Shown one piece after another: positions 33,734 through 43,430 of a DNA stretch of 58,101 bases. The DNA is from Gallionella sp. Lineage in GTDB: Bacteria; Pseudomonadota; Gammaproteobacteria; Burkholderiales; Gallionellaceae. Where the stretch lies: the NCBI GenBank assembly GCA_028710565.1, contig JAQTTV010000020.1:1-58101 (forward strand), written 5' to 3'. The notes under the pieces are model-generated. The model had not been told where the DNA came from. It worked only from the letters and a program-made list of their open reading frames with translations, and ran no database searches. A program made the position numbers and the translations under genes. How positions within the stretch are numbered: position 1 is the first letter of the stretch; every line of letters begins with the position of its first letter.

Positions 33734-36361
33734 TCAGCAACCAATCAATGGCTTAAGCAGATTGATCGTTTCGATCACGGGATTAGCGATCGAGCCTAAA
33801 GCGGTTGCAGCATCGGCAATGCCTTTGATACTGAGTTGATACCACGCAAGGTCGGGCGTTTCCTTATGGCTTTCGGCAATCAAGGTGTCGGCACGGCTCG
33901 CCATGATCTCAATGTGCTTAGCTTGATCGTTGGGGACGTTGTTATTCAGTGATTTAATATCATTAAGCAATTGTTCAAACAGTACGCGAACAGGCTCATC
34001 AGCTTGAGAAGTGCGCAGATTATTGAAACTATCTAGTATGGTTTTTGCGGCGACAACGGAACCGTTTATGGTACTGCCCGTTATCGTGACACTTTGACTG
34101 TTCATGGTTTTTCCCTCGACATAATCACCTGCAACTTGGATGACGTTGGCATTCGTTAAAATGATCCCCAAAATCTGCCCCAAGTCATACTCCGAACCCG
34201 ATTCAGCGATATAGTTGTGTTCGCCTTTGCGAGCAAACGCTAAAATTTGCCGATACGGGGCTTTTTCTGCAACATTACCCAGTGGTGCGCGGCTTATACA
34301 CGCTGACTGCGGCAGCGTTACCCATTCTTTGTAGTCCAAGTCCAGCCGACCCAAAATTTTCAACACTTCGTCATTTAACACTGCGAGGTAGTCTTTGGCT
34401 TCAGATCCCTTCACCCAAATCAATAATACGCGGTTGTGATAATCCACTTGCAACAACGCTTCGGCTAGGTAGGTATTGTGTTTGAGTAACACGCCACGTT
34501 GCCAAACAATCTCGTTCACAATCTCTTCATGTCGATTGACGATCAACTCAGGCAAAATATGGCGCGGCAAAAAGCCACGGAACACAAACTCAAAGGCTAA
34601 CGCGCCTGATTTGCTAAAGGGAATATTACTCGGTTGATCGCTGGGTAATAATTCTGGAATAATCAAAGTATTGTGATCCTGTGGCAAAGGATAGCACAGC
34701 TTAAATTCCTGCATCGCATCCAAAATAAAACGGCAGCGATCCGTGGGGTAATCCAGTACATTGCCGTATTCATCTTGTATCGGCTTCGCACGTAACGCAG
34801 CAACTGCATCTTGCAAACTTAATCGGGCTTGCTGTTTATACATCAGGGTATAAACCCCGTGCGTCAACCAACGCGGATTCAGCACATATTCGTCTAAACA
34901 CGCTAATTGTGGAAAATGCACCACCACGCCCAACTGGTCCAACACGCTTAAAAAAACATCCCGATTCAAGCCGCCTTCCGTGCCAATGCCACGCTGGGTG
35001 CAGATCGCAATAAATTCATCGTGTTTGATAAACGCATCGCGGCTGGCTTGCGTCTGTAAATCGGTCAATACCCAAAATTGTTCTTGGGTCAGCATCATGG
35101 GATTTTTTCCAACCTTGCGTAGCTGCTGACAAAAATCTTGCTTAAAGCTATCAAATTTCGCTTTGTAACTACCTTGCGCTTGGGTACAAGAAACGGGATA
35201 AAAATCAATCACATTGACGTATTTGCTTTTCAAGTATCCCATATCCAGACTGATCGAGGCTAAGTCCGCCTTATTCCCGACGATCATCACAGGGGCATCT
35301 TTGCCAAACCCTTTTATATGCTCCAACCAGTATTCAGCTTGCTCAGTGCTATTAATTTCACTGCGCGCATTGAGTACCAGCACATACAAACAGGACGCGC
35401 GCAAAAAGAATTGATGCGTAGCATGTGCCATGACCTGCCCACCGAAATCCCAAAAATGCGCTTTGAGGTCAGAATCAGGAATCGACCAATCGCGAATATC
35501 AATGCCGCAGGTCATCATTTCTTTACCCGCCACCACGGGTTCATCATGTAAAGCGCGTATCAAGGAAGTTTTGCCCGCTTCACCATAACCAATAAAAATC
35601 GCCCTTACACGGTTCAGTGGTTGGGTCGCAGTTTTATTCATCAAGCCTTTGAGGTAGGCATTGACGGCGGCAATACCTTGCGCTTCGATTTCCTTAGGAA
35701 CCGCATTCCACATTTCTAGCAACGCGAGGTCGATAGGCTTGCCTTGCAGCCTATCTTCATACCAATCCAACCAAACCTCAAAACCCGCATTCAGGCTAAG
35801 CGCATCTGCTTGGAAATTACGCCACAATTTTTGCCAGCTTTCGGGTACGGTGGTTGACCATAATGGTGACTGTAATAACGCTGTTGCGTCCTTTGATGCT
35901 AATGCGCTTAAGTCTAGTTGAATTTCTTGGAAGAGCGCGACATCCGTGGAGGCGACAGCGGAAGAGGCGTAGGCGGCGTAGGCGGCTTGGGCAGCTGCAT
36001 CGGCTTCAACGTCGGTGGCAGAGGAGGCTGCGGCTGCAGCGGCAGCGGCGTAAGCATAGGCGTAGGCGGCATCAGCGGCGGCATTGGCATCGGAAGTGGC
36101 TGTGTCGGAAATATACAAACCGCTTACCGAGAATGCGACGGTGGCAGAGTACGCACCCAGTACCGCCTTTAAATGTTTGGCTTGGTCTTGCTCCGCCCAT
36201 AGCCAAAAGATCTTCCTTTGTTGGAAAGGTAACCATGATCTCTTCTGTATCGCCAACAACGGCAACACCCTCATTGCCGAGCGTACCGCAAAAGCCGCAC
36301 AAAGCTCCCTAGAGACTCCTTGTAATTGCGCTTTAATTTCTGCTTTGGTTAGTCTGGGCAT
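33734..36361 (-). CDS. Roco-type GTPase (Roc-COR) with Ala/Tyr-rich N-terminus
   Basis: The protein has 875 aa. Residues 92-140 are an Ala/Tyr/Ser low-complexity helix (AAYAYAYAAAA-type). The Roc GTPase has P-loop GYGEAGKT (258-265), DFGGQ (305-309) and NKAD (363-366). A COR region follows (VLDQLGVVVHFPQ ... YVLNPRWLTHGVYTLMYK) to about residue 700. The C-terminal 130 residues have short beta-repeat-like text (SQSVTITGSTINGSVVAAKTI) and a helical ending AWYQLSIKGIADAATALGSI. Endings of this type recur in bacterial STAND/conflict proteins. Unlike most Roco proteins it has no LRRs of its own. Role is unknown; defence is an inference. Confidence 0.82.
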   Translation of the reverse strand: MPRLTKAEIKAQLQGVSRELCAAFAVRSAMRVLPLLAIQKRSWLPFQQRKIFWLWAEQDQAKHLKAVLGAYSATVAFSVSGLYISDTATSDANAAADAAYAYAYAAAAAAAASSATDVEADAAAQAAYAAYASSAVASTDVALFQEIQLDLSALASKDATALLQSPLWSTTVPESWQKLWRNFQADALSLNAGFEVWLDWYEDRLQGKPIDLALLEMWNAVPKEIEAQGIAAVNAYLKGLMNKTATQPLNRVRAIFIGYGEAGKTSLIRALHDEPVVAGKEMMTCGIDIRDWSIPDSDLKAHFWDFGGQVMAHATHQFFLRASCLYVLVLNARSEINSTEQAEYWLEHIKGFGKDAPVMIVGNKADLASISLDMGYLKSKYVNVIDFYPVSCTQAQGSYKAKFDSFKQDFCQQLRKVGKNPMMLTQEQFWVLTDLQTQASRDAFIKHDEFIAICTQRGIGTEGGLNRDVFLSVLDQLGVVVHFPQLACLDEYVLNPRWLTHGVYTLMYKQQARLSLQDAVAALRAKPIQDEYGNVLDYPTDRCRFILDAMQEFKLCYPLPQDHNTLIIPELLPSDQPSNIPFSKSGALAFEFVFRGFLPRHILPELIVNRHEEIVNEIVWQRGVLLKHNTYLAEALLQVDYHNRVLLIWVKGSEAKDYLAVLNDEVLKILGRLDLDYKEWVTLPQSACISRAPLGNVAEKAPYRQILAFARKGEHNYIAESGSEYDLGQILGIILTNANVIQVAGDYVEGKTMNSQSVTITGSTINGSVVAAKTILDSFNNLRTSQADEPVRVLFEQLLNDIKSLNNNVPNDQAKHIEIMASRADTLIAESHKETPDLAWYQLSIKGIADAATALGSIANPVIETINLLKPLIGC

Positions 36362-36683
36362 TCAACGCTCTCTCGTATCAGTTCAACATTGCGGCTAGGA
36401 TAGTTCTGCAGCGTGGCATTGGGTGAAGCAGGTGGGCGGATTCTGATGATACGAAGCGGTTAGGCGTTGGCGAAGCGACCCAGAATTGCTTAAACCTGCT
36501 TGCGGGATAGTCATGTTGAAAATTTCTGGGGATTATTGCAAGTAATCAACTCGATTGCAATGCTCGTTGATCGAGGGTGGCAACGGGATTTTGTGTAAAG
36601 TTATCAGTCAAGCAAAGCTGTCCATTTTCACACTCGTGTGTTTTACCAGACACGGGGCACGCATTTGCACAGAACCACATACC
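36362..36683. other. Gene-free spacer between Roco gene and exonuclease
   Basis: These 322 bases must carry the Roco promoter (leftward) near 36362-36450 and the 3' end of the exonuclease transcript. I see no clear terminator, repeat or open frame. Confidence 0.45.
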
Positions 36684-37283
36684 TTATTTAACAGGATTCC
36701 TGTTCAACGCTTCCAACACTTTTAACGCCGCATACGCATCGTTCGCGGCGTACAGCAATTGCGCAGGGTTTAGTTCCTCTCTTGACCAGTTGGAGGTCGA
36801 AACGCTTTTCGATTTCGGAAACCGTTGCCCCAACACCAGAGCCACCGCCGCCCGCACGCCCATGTCTTTGTGATAACCGTCTCGGCGAAACACGGCATTC
36901 AAATCCACCAGTCCATTCAACGCCACGCCCAGCTTGGCATGAATATGTTTACGATCTGACTTCAGCCCAAATCCCACCTTAATCAACGCTTCCGATTCCA
37001 GCAATGCCACCAAAAATGGCAAGCCCGCTGCGTGATGGATTTGAAACAAAAACGCCTTGTGCGGCAACGCAAACTGTACCAAATGCGGCCCCGTGCTCAC
37101 CTCGCCCGTGATGAATGTCGGCTTAGATTCCGTATCAAAACCCACGATGCCCGCCGCCATGATTTCATCCGTCGCCGCTGCGAATGCCTCAGTGGTGGTT
37201 GGTACAACAATCTCCGCCAAAGTCAGCCCGACAAAGGGCTCGAATAAGGCAATTTCGGGTTTAGTGGGGACGGGTGGTTTCAT
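36684..37283 (-). CDS. DEDDy 3'-5' exonuclease (RNase D/WRN-exo fold)
   Basis: The protein has 199 aa. Exo I is IVGFDTESKP (D, E), Exo II is IKVGFGLKSDRKHI (D) and Exo III is LLYAANDAYAALKV (Tyr-x3-Asp, DEDDy). The SNWSREELNPAQ segment before Exo III is typical of the WRN-exo/3'-5' exonuclease domain 2 group. It has no HRDC domain, so it is shorter than RNase D. Its start codon overlaps the stop of the KAP NTPase gene (ATGA). Substrate could be RNA or DNA; stand-alone members exist in many proteobacteria, so the pairing may or may not be functional. Confidence 0.88.
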   Translation of the reverse strand: MKPPVPTKPEIALFEPFVGLTLAEIVVPTTTEAFAAATDEIMAAGIVGFDTESKPTFITGEVSTGPHLVQFALPHKAFLFQIHHAAGLPFLVALLESEALIKVGFGLKSDRKHIHAKLGVALNGLVDLNAVFRRDGYHKDMGVRAAVALVLGQRFPKSKSVSTSNWSREELNPAQLLYAANDAYAALKVLEALNRNPVK

Positions 37284-38986
37284 AATGTTTGCTCGACTTT
37301 TATTGCTTGAAGTTTTTCCACTAAACCACGTTCTTGAAAAACTCTGAAGATAATTTGTGAAAGCCTACTATTTTTGTCAGTAAGATAGATGTTGGAACAA
37401 GCGGTGATGAAATTTTTTCTTCCGATTTTAATGTTTTCGTTATCAATCAGGAAATTTTCCCAATTAAGATTCGTCATAATAAAACGCTTAAACTCAGCTC
37501 CAGTCAGCTGCTTGAGTGCATCTTCGTAGTTTTGTACGGTTGAATTACGCAATGCAGCTTCTTGGCGTTCATTCCCGTTGTTATTCTGGAAATACAACTC
37601 TGTTGTTTCAATGATAGTCAACGGTGGGCATTGCTCATCTCGCTTAGCGTTCAATTTTGCGATCACTCTAGGGTGAAGTAGCTGGTGACTATCGAAATCC
37701 CTTACGTCTATTTGTTTGTATTCTGGTCGGGTGTCAACAGACTTCAACCATGCGTCAAGCAATTGCTGAGCGAGAGTCGCATCACCCAATTTTTCAACTT
37801 TAAAGACAATGTTGCTAATAGTGCTGGCATTCAGCGTATTGGCTGAATCTAAAAACTCTCTAGCATTTTTTATAAGAACACTATTGCTGAGGTGCGCATT
37901 CCATAATACATTTTCGGAAAATGCCCTTGTTTTTGTAAACAACTCTCCATTAACTTCTTCTCGCTGATATTCCCCAAATAAAATTTTCAGTTTTTCCGTG
38001 TCAAGCAGTCCCGTTTGCAAGAATGACTGCATGATTTCTTCGTAGGCACCTGCACTACTTATGCCCAATTTCTTGAGAAATAAGTCCCACTCTAGCTCAT
38101 TATCTGCGCGCTTAATTGTTCTATCCCCAAGCAAATGCCAGAGTTGGTTGAATGATTTTAAATATTCAAATGGTGGCGGGTTTTCAACTGCACGATAGTG
38201 ACATGCGGTTAGCAATGTAGTGCTAGCTACCCAACGAGAGGTCGAAACACTGGGAAAATCTACTGTTGCATCAGCAATGCGTTTCATTGCTCTCAAAATG
38301 CGTTTGATAACACGAATGTTACGGATACCCAAAATCTCAACTGCTTTGCGCGCCTCCGCCAAGTATGGACTACTGTTTCCCTCTGCCGCAATGTCAAAAG
38401 ACTCCCCCGCACTAGGATCAAGCACAACTTCTGCATCAATAACTTTTTCGTGTAAAGTTTCCCATATTGCCTTGTTTTCCTGCAACTTATCGGTATTTAG
38501 CAAGATAAGGAATCGCGTTTTGTGAGTCTCTGAATACTCGTCCAAAAAACCAAGAACCTCATCAATATCAAGCGATTTGTGCTTTCGTTCAAGATCGTCA
38601 ATAACGATTAACCGCCCCTTAGTAAGCTGTGGTAACCATATCAAAGCAGAATTTTCGGCAGATACGCCAAAGAATTTATTTGCCATTCCTGCAATAAAAT
38701 TACCACCTGTTTTCAGGAGTTTTTGAGCCGTAGCAGCATCTCTCAAATAGGCATTTTGCAGGATACGAAGTTTAAAATCGCCAATCGTCCTGACTCCAAA
38801 CAGTGAAACGTAGATGGGCTGTTCACTTGCCTTTTTCTGCGCAAAAAGCTCTTTCTCCACGATTTCCCAAAGATAGGTCTTGCCTGTCCCCCATTTACCA
38901 GTCAATGCAATGACTTTGTGATCTTGATCTTGCAAAAGGGCAACAAGACTTGCCTTTACGCGTTTAAATGTTTCAGTCATTTTCAT
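37280..38986 (-). CDS. KAP-type P-loop NTPase
   Basis: The protein has 568 aa. Walker A is TGKWGTGKTYLW (GKWGTGKT, residues 30-37). Walker B is LIVIDDLERK (about 125-135), the DDL(D/E)R pattern of KAP-family NTPases. RFLILLNTDKL is a sensor-1-like strand. The region after residue 230 is helical and unrecognised. No clear transmembrane segment splits the domain, so it is a soluble KAP variant. KAP NTPases occur in phage-defence and conflict loci, but many are uncharacterised. The gene is first in a two-gene operon with the exonuclease. Confidence 0.85.
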   Translation of the reverse strand: MKMTETFKRVKASLVALLQDQDHKVIALTGKWGTGKTYLWEIVEKELFAQKKASEQPIYVSLFGVRTIGDFKLRILQNAYLRDAATAQKLLKTGGNFIAGMANKFFGVSAENSALIWLPQLTKGRLIVIDDLERKHKSLDIDEVLGFLDEYSETHKTRFLILLNTDKLQENKAIWETLHEKVIDAEVVLDPSAGESFDIAAEGNSSPYLAEARKAVEILGIRNIRVIKRILRAMKRIADATVDFPSVSTSRWVASTTLLTACHYRAVENPPPFEYLKSFNQLWHLLGDRTIKRADNELEWDLFLKKLGISSAGAYEEIMQSFLQTGLLDTEKLKILFGEYQREEVNGELFTKTRAFSENVLWNAHLSNSVLIKNAREFLDSANTLNASTISNIVFKVEKLGDATLAQQLLDAWLKSVDTRPEYKQIDVRDFDSHQLLHPRVIAKLNAKRDEQCPPLTIIETTELYFQNNNGNERQEAALRNSTVQNYEDALKQLTGAEFKRFIMTNLNWENFLIDNENIKIGRKNFITACSNIYLTDKNSRLSQIIFRVFQERGLVEKLQAIKVEQTL

Positions 38987-39452
38987 TGATCCATAAGTTT
39001 ATGATGGGCAATCCCAATTGGTTTTTCGTGCAAATTCCGTTTAATGCTACCATTTGATCGGCTTTGAAGTGCAATTTGACAAGGAGAAATTTGCCATTTC
39101 AATGCCCGAAATCCTAGCACTGGATTCCGAATTTCGTCGGAATGATGATCGGAATGATGAATTGTACAAGTGCCACTCACCAATACAGCGGTCTTCCTCG
39201 CTTGCTTAAATGATTGTTTTTATGATGACATTCGTGATACAGATACCGCTTGCCAATTTTGGTGATTGAAAACTGACAAGATATGCAGTCCATATAGACA
39301 CTTAAGTCGCCATGTATTTGATATCGGCTTGCAACACTGACGGCAAGCTTTAGGCACACGCACCACGTTAAAACTGAACTTAGTTTCTCAACTACAATCG
39401 AAGCGCGCTCGCCCTCTTGTGGCGACAATTCATATTTCTTAGAAAGTTAATC
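38987..39452. other. Gene-free spacer, divergent promoter region
   Basis: These 466 bases separate the leftward KAP gene from the rightward mipA-like gene. Two short minus-strand frames here (66 and 83 aa) lack family resemblance and start signals. A small direct repeat CGGAATGATGA occurs twice at about 39135-39160. Confidence 0.5.
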
Positions 39453-40211
39453 ATGAAAAAACTGGCCTTACTCATCGCCTCCACTTTGTTATGTCAGGTC
39501 GCCTTTGCAGAAGATAATGCCACAGGCGAACAGTCTGACTGGAATGTCGTGCTAGGTGGCGGTATCGCATCAACCCCACGCTATGAGGGTTCTGCGACTA
39601 ATCGCTTGCGCTTCATCCCCTTGATTAACGTCCAAAATGGTCATTTTTTCGCGGGTACAACACGCGGCATCGGCTATGACTTTTCCGATGACAAAAACTT
39701 GCAATATGGCTTACGTCTGACCTTAGCACCCTATCGTCGCCAAAATGCGGATGCACATTTGAACGGCATGGGTGATATTGGTACAACGGGCGAATTGGGT
39801 GGCTTTTTGAATGCGCGCTTCTCGCCTTGGTATGTCAATTCTGGCCTCGCCGCCAGCTCACATGGCACGCGTTTAGAGCTGGGGGTGGGTTATGAAACCC
39901 GTTTGTCCGCAGTCGATCAGCTACGCGCTGGCGTGGATGTGAACTGGGCAAATATCAAATATATGCAAACTTATTTTGGGGTAACGGCCGCACAAGCAGC
40001 AGCGTCGGGCGGCGTGTTGACGGCATTTAATGCGAGTTCTGGCCTGAAAGATTACACGGTCAAAGTGAACTGGACGCATAACTATTCCAAAACATGGTTT
40101 AGCAACGCGGGCATTTCGCTGAAACAACTGTCAGGTAGCGCGCAAAACAGCCCGCTGACTATGCGCCGTTCGGCGGACAGTGTGAGTTTTGTGGTGGGTT
40201 ACCACTTCTAA
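39453..40211 (+). CDS. MipA/OmpV family outer-membrane protein
   Basis: The protein has 252 aa from the ATG at 39453 (MKKLALLIASTLLCQVAFA signal peptide, cleavage near AFA-ED). The body shows the family start WNVVLGGGIASTPRYEGS, then YGLRLTLAPYRRQ and a final SVSFVVGYHF ending in Phe. MipA was first described as a scaffold for MltA and PBP1B; other members are porin-like or antimicrobial-response proteins. Role here is not decided. A strong terminator follows. Confidence 0.9.
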   Translation: MKKLALLIASTLLCQVAFAEDNATGEQSDWNVVLGGGIASTPRYEGSATNRLRFIPLINVQNGHFFAGTTRGIGYDFSDDKNLQYGLRLTLAPYRRQNADAHLNGMGDIGTTGELGGFLNARFSPWYVNSGLAASSHGTRLELGVGYETRLSAVDQLRAGVDVNWANIKYMQTYFGVTAAQAAASGGVLTAFNASSGLKDYTVKVNWTHNYSKTWFSNAGISLKQLSGSAQNSPLTMRRSADSVSFVVGYHF

Positions 40212-40239
40212 GTACGTTCTTATTAGAGCCACGATAGCC

Positions 40240-40266
40240 AAGGCGCAACATCCGTTGCGCCTTTTT
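40240..40266 (+). terminator. Rho-independent terminator after the MipA-like gene
   Basis: AAGGCGCAAC-ATCC-GTTGCGCCTT is followed by further T residues (TTTTT in total). It lies between convergent genes and serves mainly the plus strand. Confidence 0.92.
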
Positions 40267-40296
40267 CAAGTAACCGTATTGCCTACTTCTTCCGCC

Positions 40297-40761
40297 TTAG
40301 TTGCTCGCTTTAAGCTGCCATGCCGAATGACATGCGACACATTTTGTTAAGGTGTCAGATGCCATTTTCAAGATTTCGGGGGCGGGTTTACCCGTTTCTG
40401 CCGCGATGGCGATGTCATCCATCGCGTGATGCACACTCATCCCTAACGACTTGAAATCCAAGGGCAATTTCGCCATCAACGCGGGATTGACATCGGCGGC
40501 ACCCGCCATACCTGCGGCGCGTGCCGCTTTGGCTACTTGCTGCATATCGGCTTTATTAACACCCTCTAGTACGGACTGAGTGGCGGAAAGCAGTCCGCGC
40601 ATTTCAGAAAGCACTAAATCACGCTCAGCAGCTTGCAATACGATGGCTGTTCTCCCATCTGTACCTGTTGTGGTATTGCCACGTACAAAAAACCACGCAA
40701 AAATTGCGACCGTAAGCACCCAAAGTACTAAAGCTGCCAATGCCAATTTATTTGCTTTCAT
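40297..40761 (-). CDS. Membrane-anchored cytochrome c'-like protein
   Basis: The protein has 154 aa. An N-terminal segment (LALAALVLWVLTVAIFAWFFV) probably anchors it to the inner membrane. The heme site CVACH lies near the C-terminus (about residue 141), the class II cytochrome c' arrangement, in an otherwise helical protein. It is periplasmic, with a probable role in electron transfer or gas/peroxide binding. The partner is unknown. It is monocistronic, convergent with mipA. Confidence 0.82.
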   Translation of the reverse strand: MKANKLALAALVLWVLTVAIFAWFFVRGNTTTGTDGRTAIVLQAAERDLVLSEMRGLLSATQSVLEGVNKADMQQVAKAARAAGMAGAADVNPALMAKLPLDFKSLGMSVHHAMDDIAIAAETGKPAPEILKMASDTLTKCVACHSAWQLKASN

Positions 40762-40963
40762 AATTCATTTCCTTAAGAAGATATAACGAGGAAAAGAAAG
40801 ATAGTTTAAATATATATGTTTGTATGTGCTAAAAATCACAAAGAGACCACAAAAGTCCCCCTTCATAAAATTGTAGGGCATTGCACACAATAGCTGCACG
40901 CATAAGCTGCCAAGTGCAGTGGCTTATGGCATAATCCCGCGCTCTTAAAAATGCACACTATTT

Positions 40964-42367
40964 ATGAACGCGCAAACTCTTTACGACAAACTTTGGAATG
41001 CTCATGTGGTACGGCAAGATGCCGACGGCACGGCATTGATTTACATTGATCGTCATTTAGTCCATGAAGTGACGAGCCCACAAGCTTTTGAGGGGCTAAA
41101 GCTAGCGGGGCGCAAATTATGGCGCGTGGCTTCGATTATGGCGGTGGCAGATCATAACGTCCCCACCACTGGGCGCGAACAAGGGATTGCTGACCCGATT
41201 GCCCGCTTGCAAGTCGAAACACTGGATAAAAATTGCGCCGATTTTGGCGTGAACGAATTCAAAATGTCCGATGTGCGTCAAGGCATCGTGCATGTAGTTG
41301 GACCTGAACAAGGTGCGACACTCCCTGGCATGACCGTGGTATGTGGTGATTCCCATACCAGCACACACGGTGCATTTGCCGCATTGGCGCATGGTATCGG
41401 TACGTCCGAAGTCGAACACGTCATGGCGACACAATGCTTGGTGGCAAAAAAATCTAAAGCGATGTTGGTCAAAGTCAAAGGTACGTTGGGCAAAGGCGTG
41501 ACCGCAAAAGATGTGGCTCTCGCCATTATCGGCAAAATCGGCACTGCAGGTGGCACAGGCTTTGCGATTGAATTTGCAGGCAGCGCGATTCGCGGCTTAT
41601 CGATGGAAGGTCGCATGACCTTGTGCAATATGGCGATTGAAGGCGGCGCGCGTGCGGGCTTAGTGGCTGTGGATGACAATACCGTCAATTATTTAAAGGG
41701 CCTTCCTTACGCGCCGAAAGCTGACGTATGGGATCAAGCAGTAGCGTATTGGCATACCCTACACAGCGATGCGGGCGCGGTGTTTGAAGCAGTGGTGGAA
41801 TTAGATGCGGCCGAAATCAAACCCCAAGTAACATGGGGAACATCGCCAGAAATGGTGGTTGCCGTAGACGGCTGTGTGCCGAATCCAGCCGACATGACTG
41901 ACCCTGTGAAACGCGAAGGTGCGGAACGTGCTTTGCGCTATATGGGTTTGGAAGCCAATACACCCATCACCGAGATTCAAATCGACAAAGTGTTTATCGG
42001 TTCTTGCACCAATTCCCGCATCGAAGATTTGCGCGCAGCAGCAGTCGTAGCACAAGGCAAAACGGTGGCGAGCAATGTCAAATTAGCGTTGGTCGTACCA
42101 GGGTCAGGTTTGGTCAAAGCGCAAGCCGAAGCCGAAGGACTGGACAAAATTTTTATCGCGGCGGGTTTTGAATGGCGCGACGCAGGTTGCTCGATGTGTT
42201 TGGCGATGAACGATGATCGCCTCAATCCTGGCGAACGCTGCGCTTCGACTTCTAACCGCAATTTTGAAGGTCGCCAAGGTCAAGGTGGCCGCACGCATCT
42301 GGTCAGCCCAGCAATGGCAGCCGCCGCCGCGATTGCAGGTCATTTTGTTGACATCAGCAAGTTGTAA
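40964..42367 (+). CDS. leuC: 3-isopropylmalate dehydratase large subunit
   Basis: The protein has 467 aa. The pattern [33 protein letters not shown] and the 4Fe-4S cysteines in FIGSCTNSR and [11 protein letters not shown] are those of LeuC. With LeuD it isomerises 2- to 3-isopropylmalate in leucine synthesis. It is the first gene of the leu operon; no leader peptide with Leu codons was found in the 200-bp upstream region. Confidence 0.97.
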   Translation: MNAQTLYDKLWNAHVVRQDADGTALIYIDRHLVHEVTSPQAFEGLKLAGRKLWRVASIMAVADHNVPTTGREQGIADPIARLQVETLDKNCADFGVNEFKMSDVRQGIVHVVGPEQGATLPGMTVVCGDSHTSTHGAFAALAHGIGTSEVEHVMATQCLVAKKSKAMLVKVKGTLGKGVTAKDVALAIIGKIGTAGGTGFAIEFAGSAIRGLSMEGRMTLCNMAIEGGARAGLVAVDDNTVNYLKGLPYAPKADVWDQAVAYWHTLHSDAGAVFEAVVELDAAEIKPQVTWGTSPEMVVAVDGCVPNPADMTDPVKREGAERALRYMGLEANTPITEIQIDKVFIGSCTNSRIEDLRAAAVVAQGKTVASNVKLALVVPGSGLVKAQAEAEGLDKIFIAAGFEWRDAGCSMCLAMNDDRLNPGERCASTSNRNFEGRQGQGGRTHLVSPAMAAAAAIAGHFVDISKL

Positions 42368-42378
42368 AAGGAATGAAC

Positions 42379-42498
42379 ATGGAAAAAATCACTTTCGTGC
42401 TGCTCGCTTTAGCCGTGTTAGCAGGTTGCAACACTGTTGAAGGCTTGGGCAAAGACATCCAACGTGGCGGTCAAAAATTAGAAAAGGCTGCCAAATAA
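42379..42498 (+). CDS. Entericidin-like small lipoprotein
   Basis: The protein has 39 aa. The start at 42379 has AAAAGGA seven bases upstream; an ATG six bases earlier is too close to it. The lipobox is LAGC ([27 protein letters not shown]), matching the EcnA/EcnB family: lipid-modified Cys followed by a short amphipathic helix. Its stop overlaps the leuD start (TAATG), so it is co-translated with leucine genes. This leuC-ecn-leuD order recurs in betaproteobacteria without a known reason. Confidence 0.88.
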   Translation: MEKITFVLLALAVLAGCNTVEGLGKDIQRGGQKLEKAAK

Positions 42499-43136
42499 TG
42501 CGTAAATTTACCCAGTTGAATAGTGTGGTGATGCCCTTGGATCGCGCCAACGTCGATACCGACGCAATTATTCCGAAACAATTTTTGAAATCCATCAACC
42601 GTGCGGGTTTTGGGCCAAATGCCTTTGACGAATGGCGTTATCTGGATCACGGCGAACCTGGTATGGACAACAGCCAACGTCCGTTGAATATGGATTTTGT
42701 GCTGAACCAACCACGTTTCCAAGGCGCACAAATTTTGTTGGCACGTGAAAACTTCGGCTGCGGCTCGTCGCGTGAACACGCGCCGTGGGCATTAGAAGAC
42801 TACGGTTTTCGCGTCATCATCGCGCCGAGCTTTGCCGATATTTTCTTCAACAATTGTTTTAAGAACGGGCTGCTGCCGATACGATTGGACGCGGAAAAAG
42901 TCGATACTTTGTTTAAATCCATTGCTGCGCAAGACGATTTCAAACTGACCGTAGATTTGGAAAATCAACGCATTGCCCTGCCTGATGGCACGGTTTACGC
43001 ATTTGAAGTCGATGCCTTCCGCAAACATTGCTTGCTCAACGGCCTAGACGATATCGGTTTGACGCTGCAACATGTGGCAGAAATTCAAGCGTTTGAAGCC
43101 AAGCGTCATGCTGCACAACCTTGGTTGGTTGCATAA
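42498..43136 (+). CDS. leuD: 3-isopropylmalate dehydratase small subunit
   Basis: The protein has 212 aa. The N-terminus [28 protein letters not shown] and the [16 protein letters not shown] signature define LeuD. It completes the isomerase with LeuC. The next gene, an MNT-type protein, begins three bases after its stop. Confidence 0.97.
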   Translation: MRKFTQLNSVVMPLDRANVDTDAIIPKQFLKSINRAGFGPNAFDEWRYLDHGEPGMDNSQRPLNMDFVLNQPRFQGAQILLARENFGCGSSREHAPWALEDYGFRVIIAPSFADIFFNNCFKNGLLPIRLDAEKVDTLFKSIAAQDDFKLTVDLENQRIALPDGTVYAFEVDAFRKHCLLNGLDDIGLTLQHVAEIQAFEAKRHAAQPWLVA

Positions 43137-43139
43137 ACC

Positions 43140-43430
43140 ATGCGTTTAACCCTCGAAGAGCAACAGCAAATTAAAACCATCATCGCCGCGAACTTTGGCG
43201 AGGACGCGGAGATTTGGCTGTTCGGCTCGCGAGTGGATGATAAAAAACGCGGCGGGAATGTGGATTTGTATGTCGTGCCTCAGCATCAGGATGATCTTTT
43301 CCATAAGCGTGTCAATTGCTTAGGTCGGCTTGAAGATAGACTGCTTTACCCTGTTGATTTAGTCGTGCATGAAACGGGACGCGATTTGGCAGTTTATCGG
43401 ATTGCGCAAAAAACAGGGGTGCGGTTATGA
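43140..43430 (+). CDS. MNT-type nucleotidyltransferase antitoxin (MntA-like)
   Basis: The protein has 96 aa. The nucleotidyltransferase motif reads LFGSRVDDKKRGGNVDLYV. The first Asp of the usual DxD is replaced by Asn (N40), leaving D42. Related proteins usually have GGDIDL here. Such MntA antitoxins inactivate their HEPN partner by adding AMP to the Tyr of its RX4HXY motif, which needs the catalytic Asp pair. The loss may impair catalysis or shift neutralisation to simple binding. The gene overlaps the HEPN gene as ATGA. Confidence 0.85.
   Translation: MRLTLEEQQQIKTIIAANFGEDAEIWLFGSRVDDKKRGGNVDLYVVPQHQDDLFHKRVNCLGRLEDRLLYPVDLVVHETGRDLAVYRIAQKTGVRL

Noticed and set aside
35854..36312. Arg-rich plus-strand frame opposite the Roco gene
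   Set aside because: It is the antisense of the Ala/Tyr-rich coding repeat.
36684..37283. RNase D
   Set aside because: The protein lacks the HRDC domain and is only 199 aa, so only a DEDDy exonuclease of unknown substrate is claimed.
38983..39428. Two small minus-strand frames upstream of the KAP gene
   Set aside because: No ribosome-binding site or family pattern, and they overlap the spacer that must hold divergent promoters.
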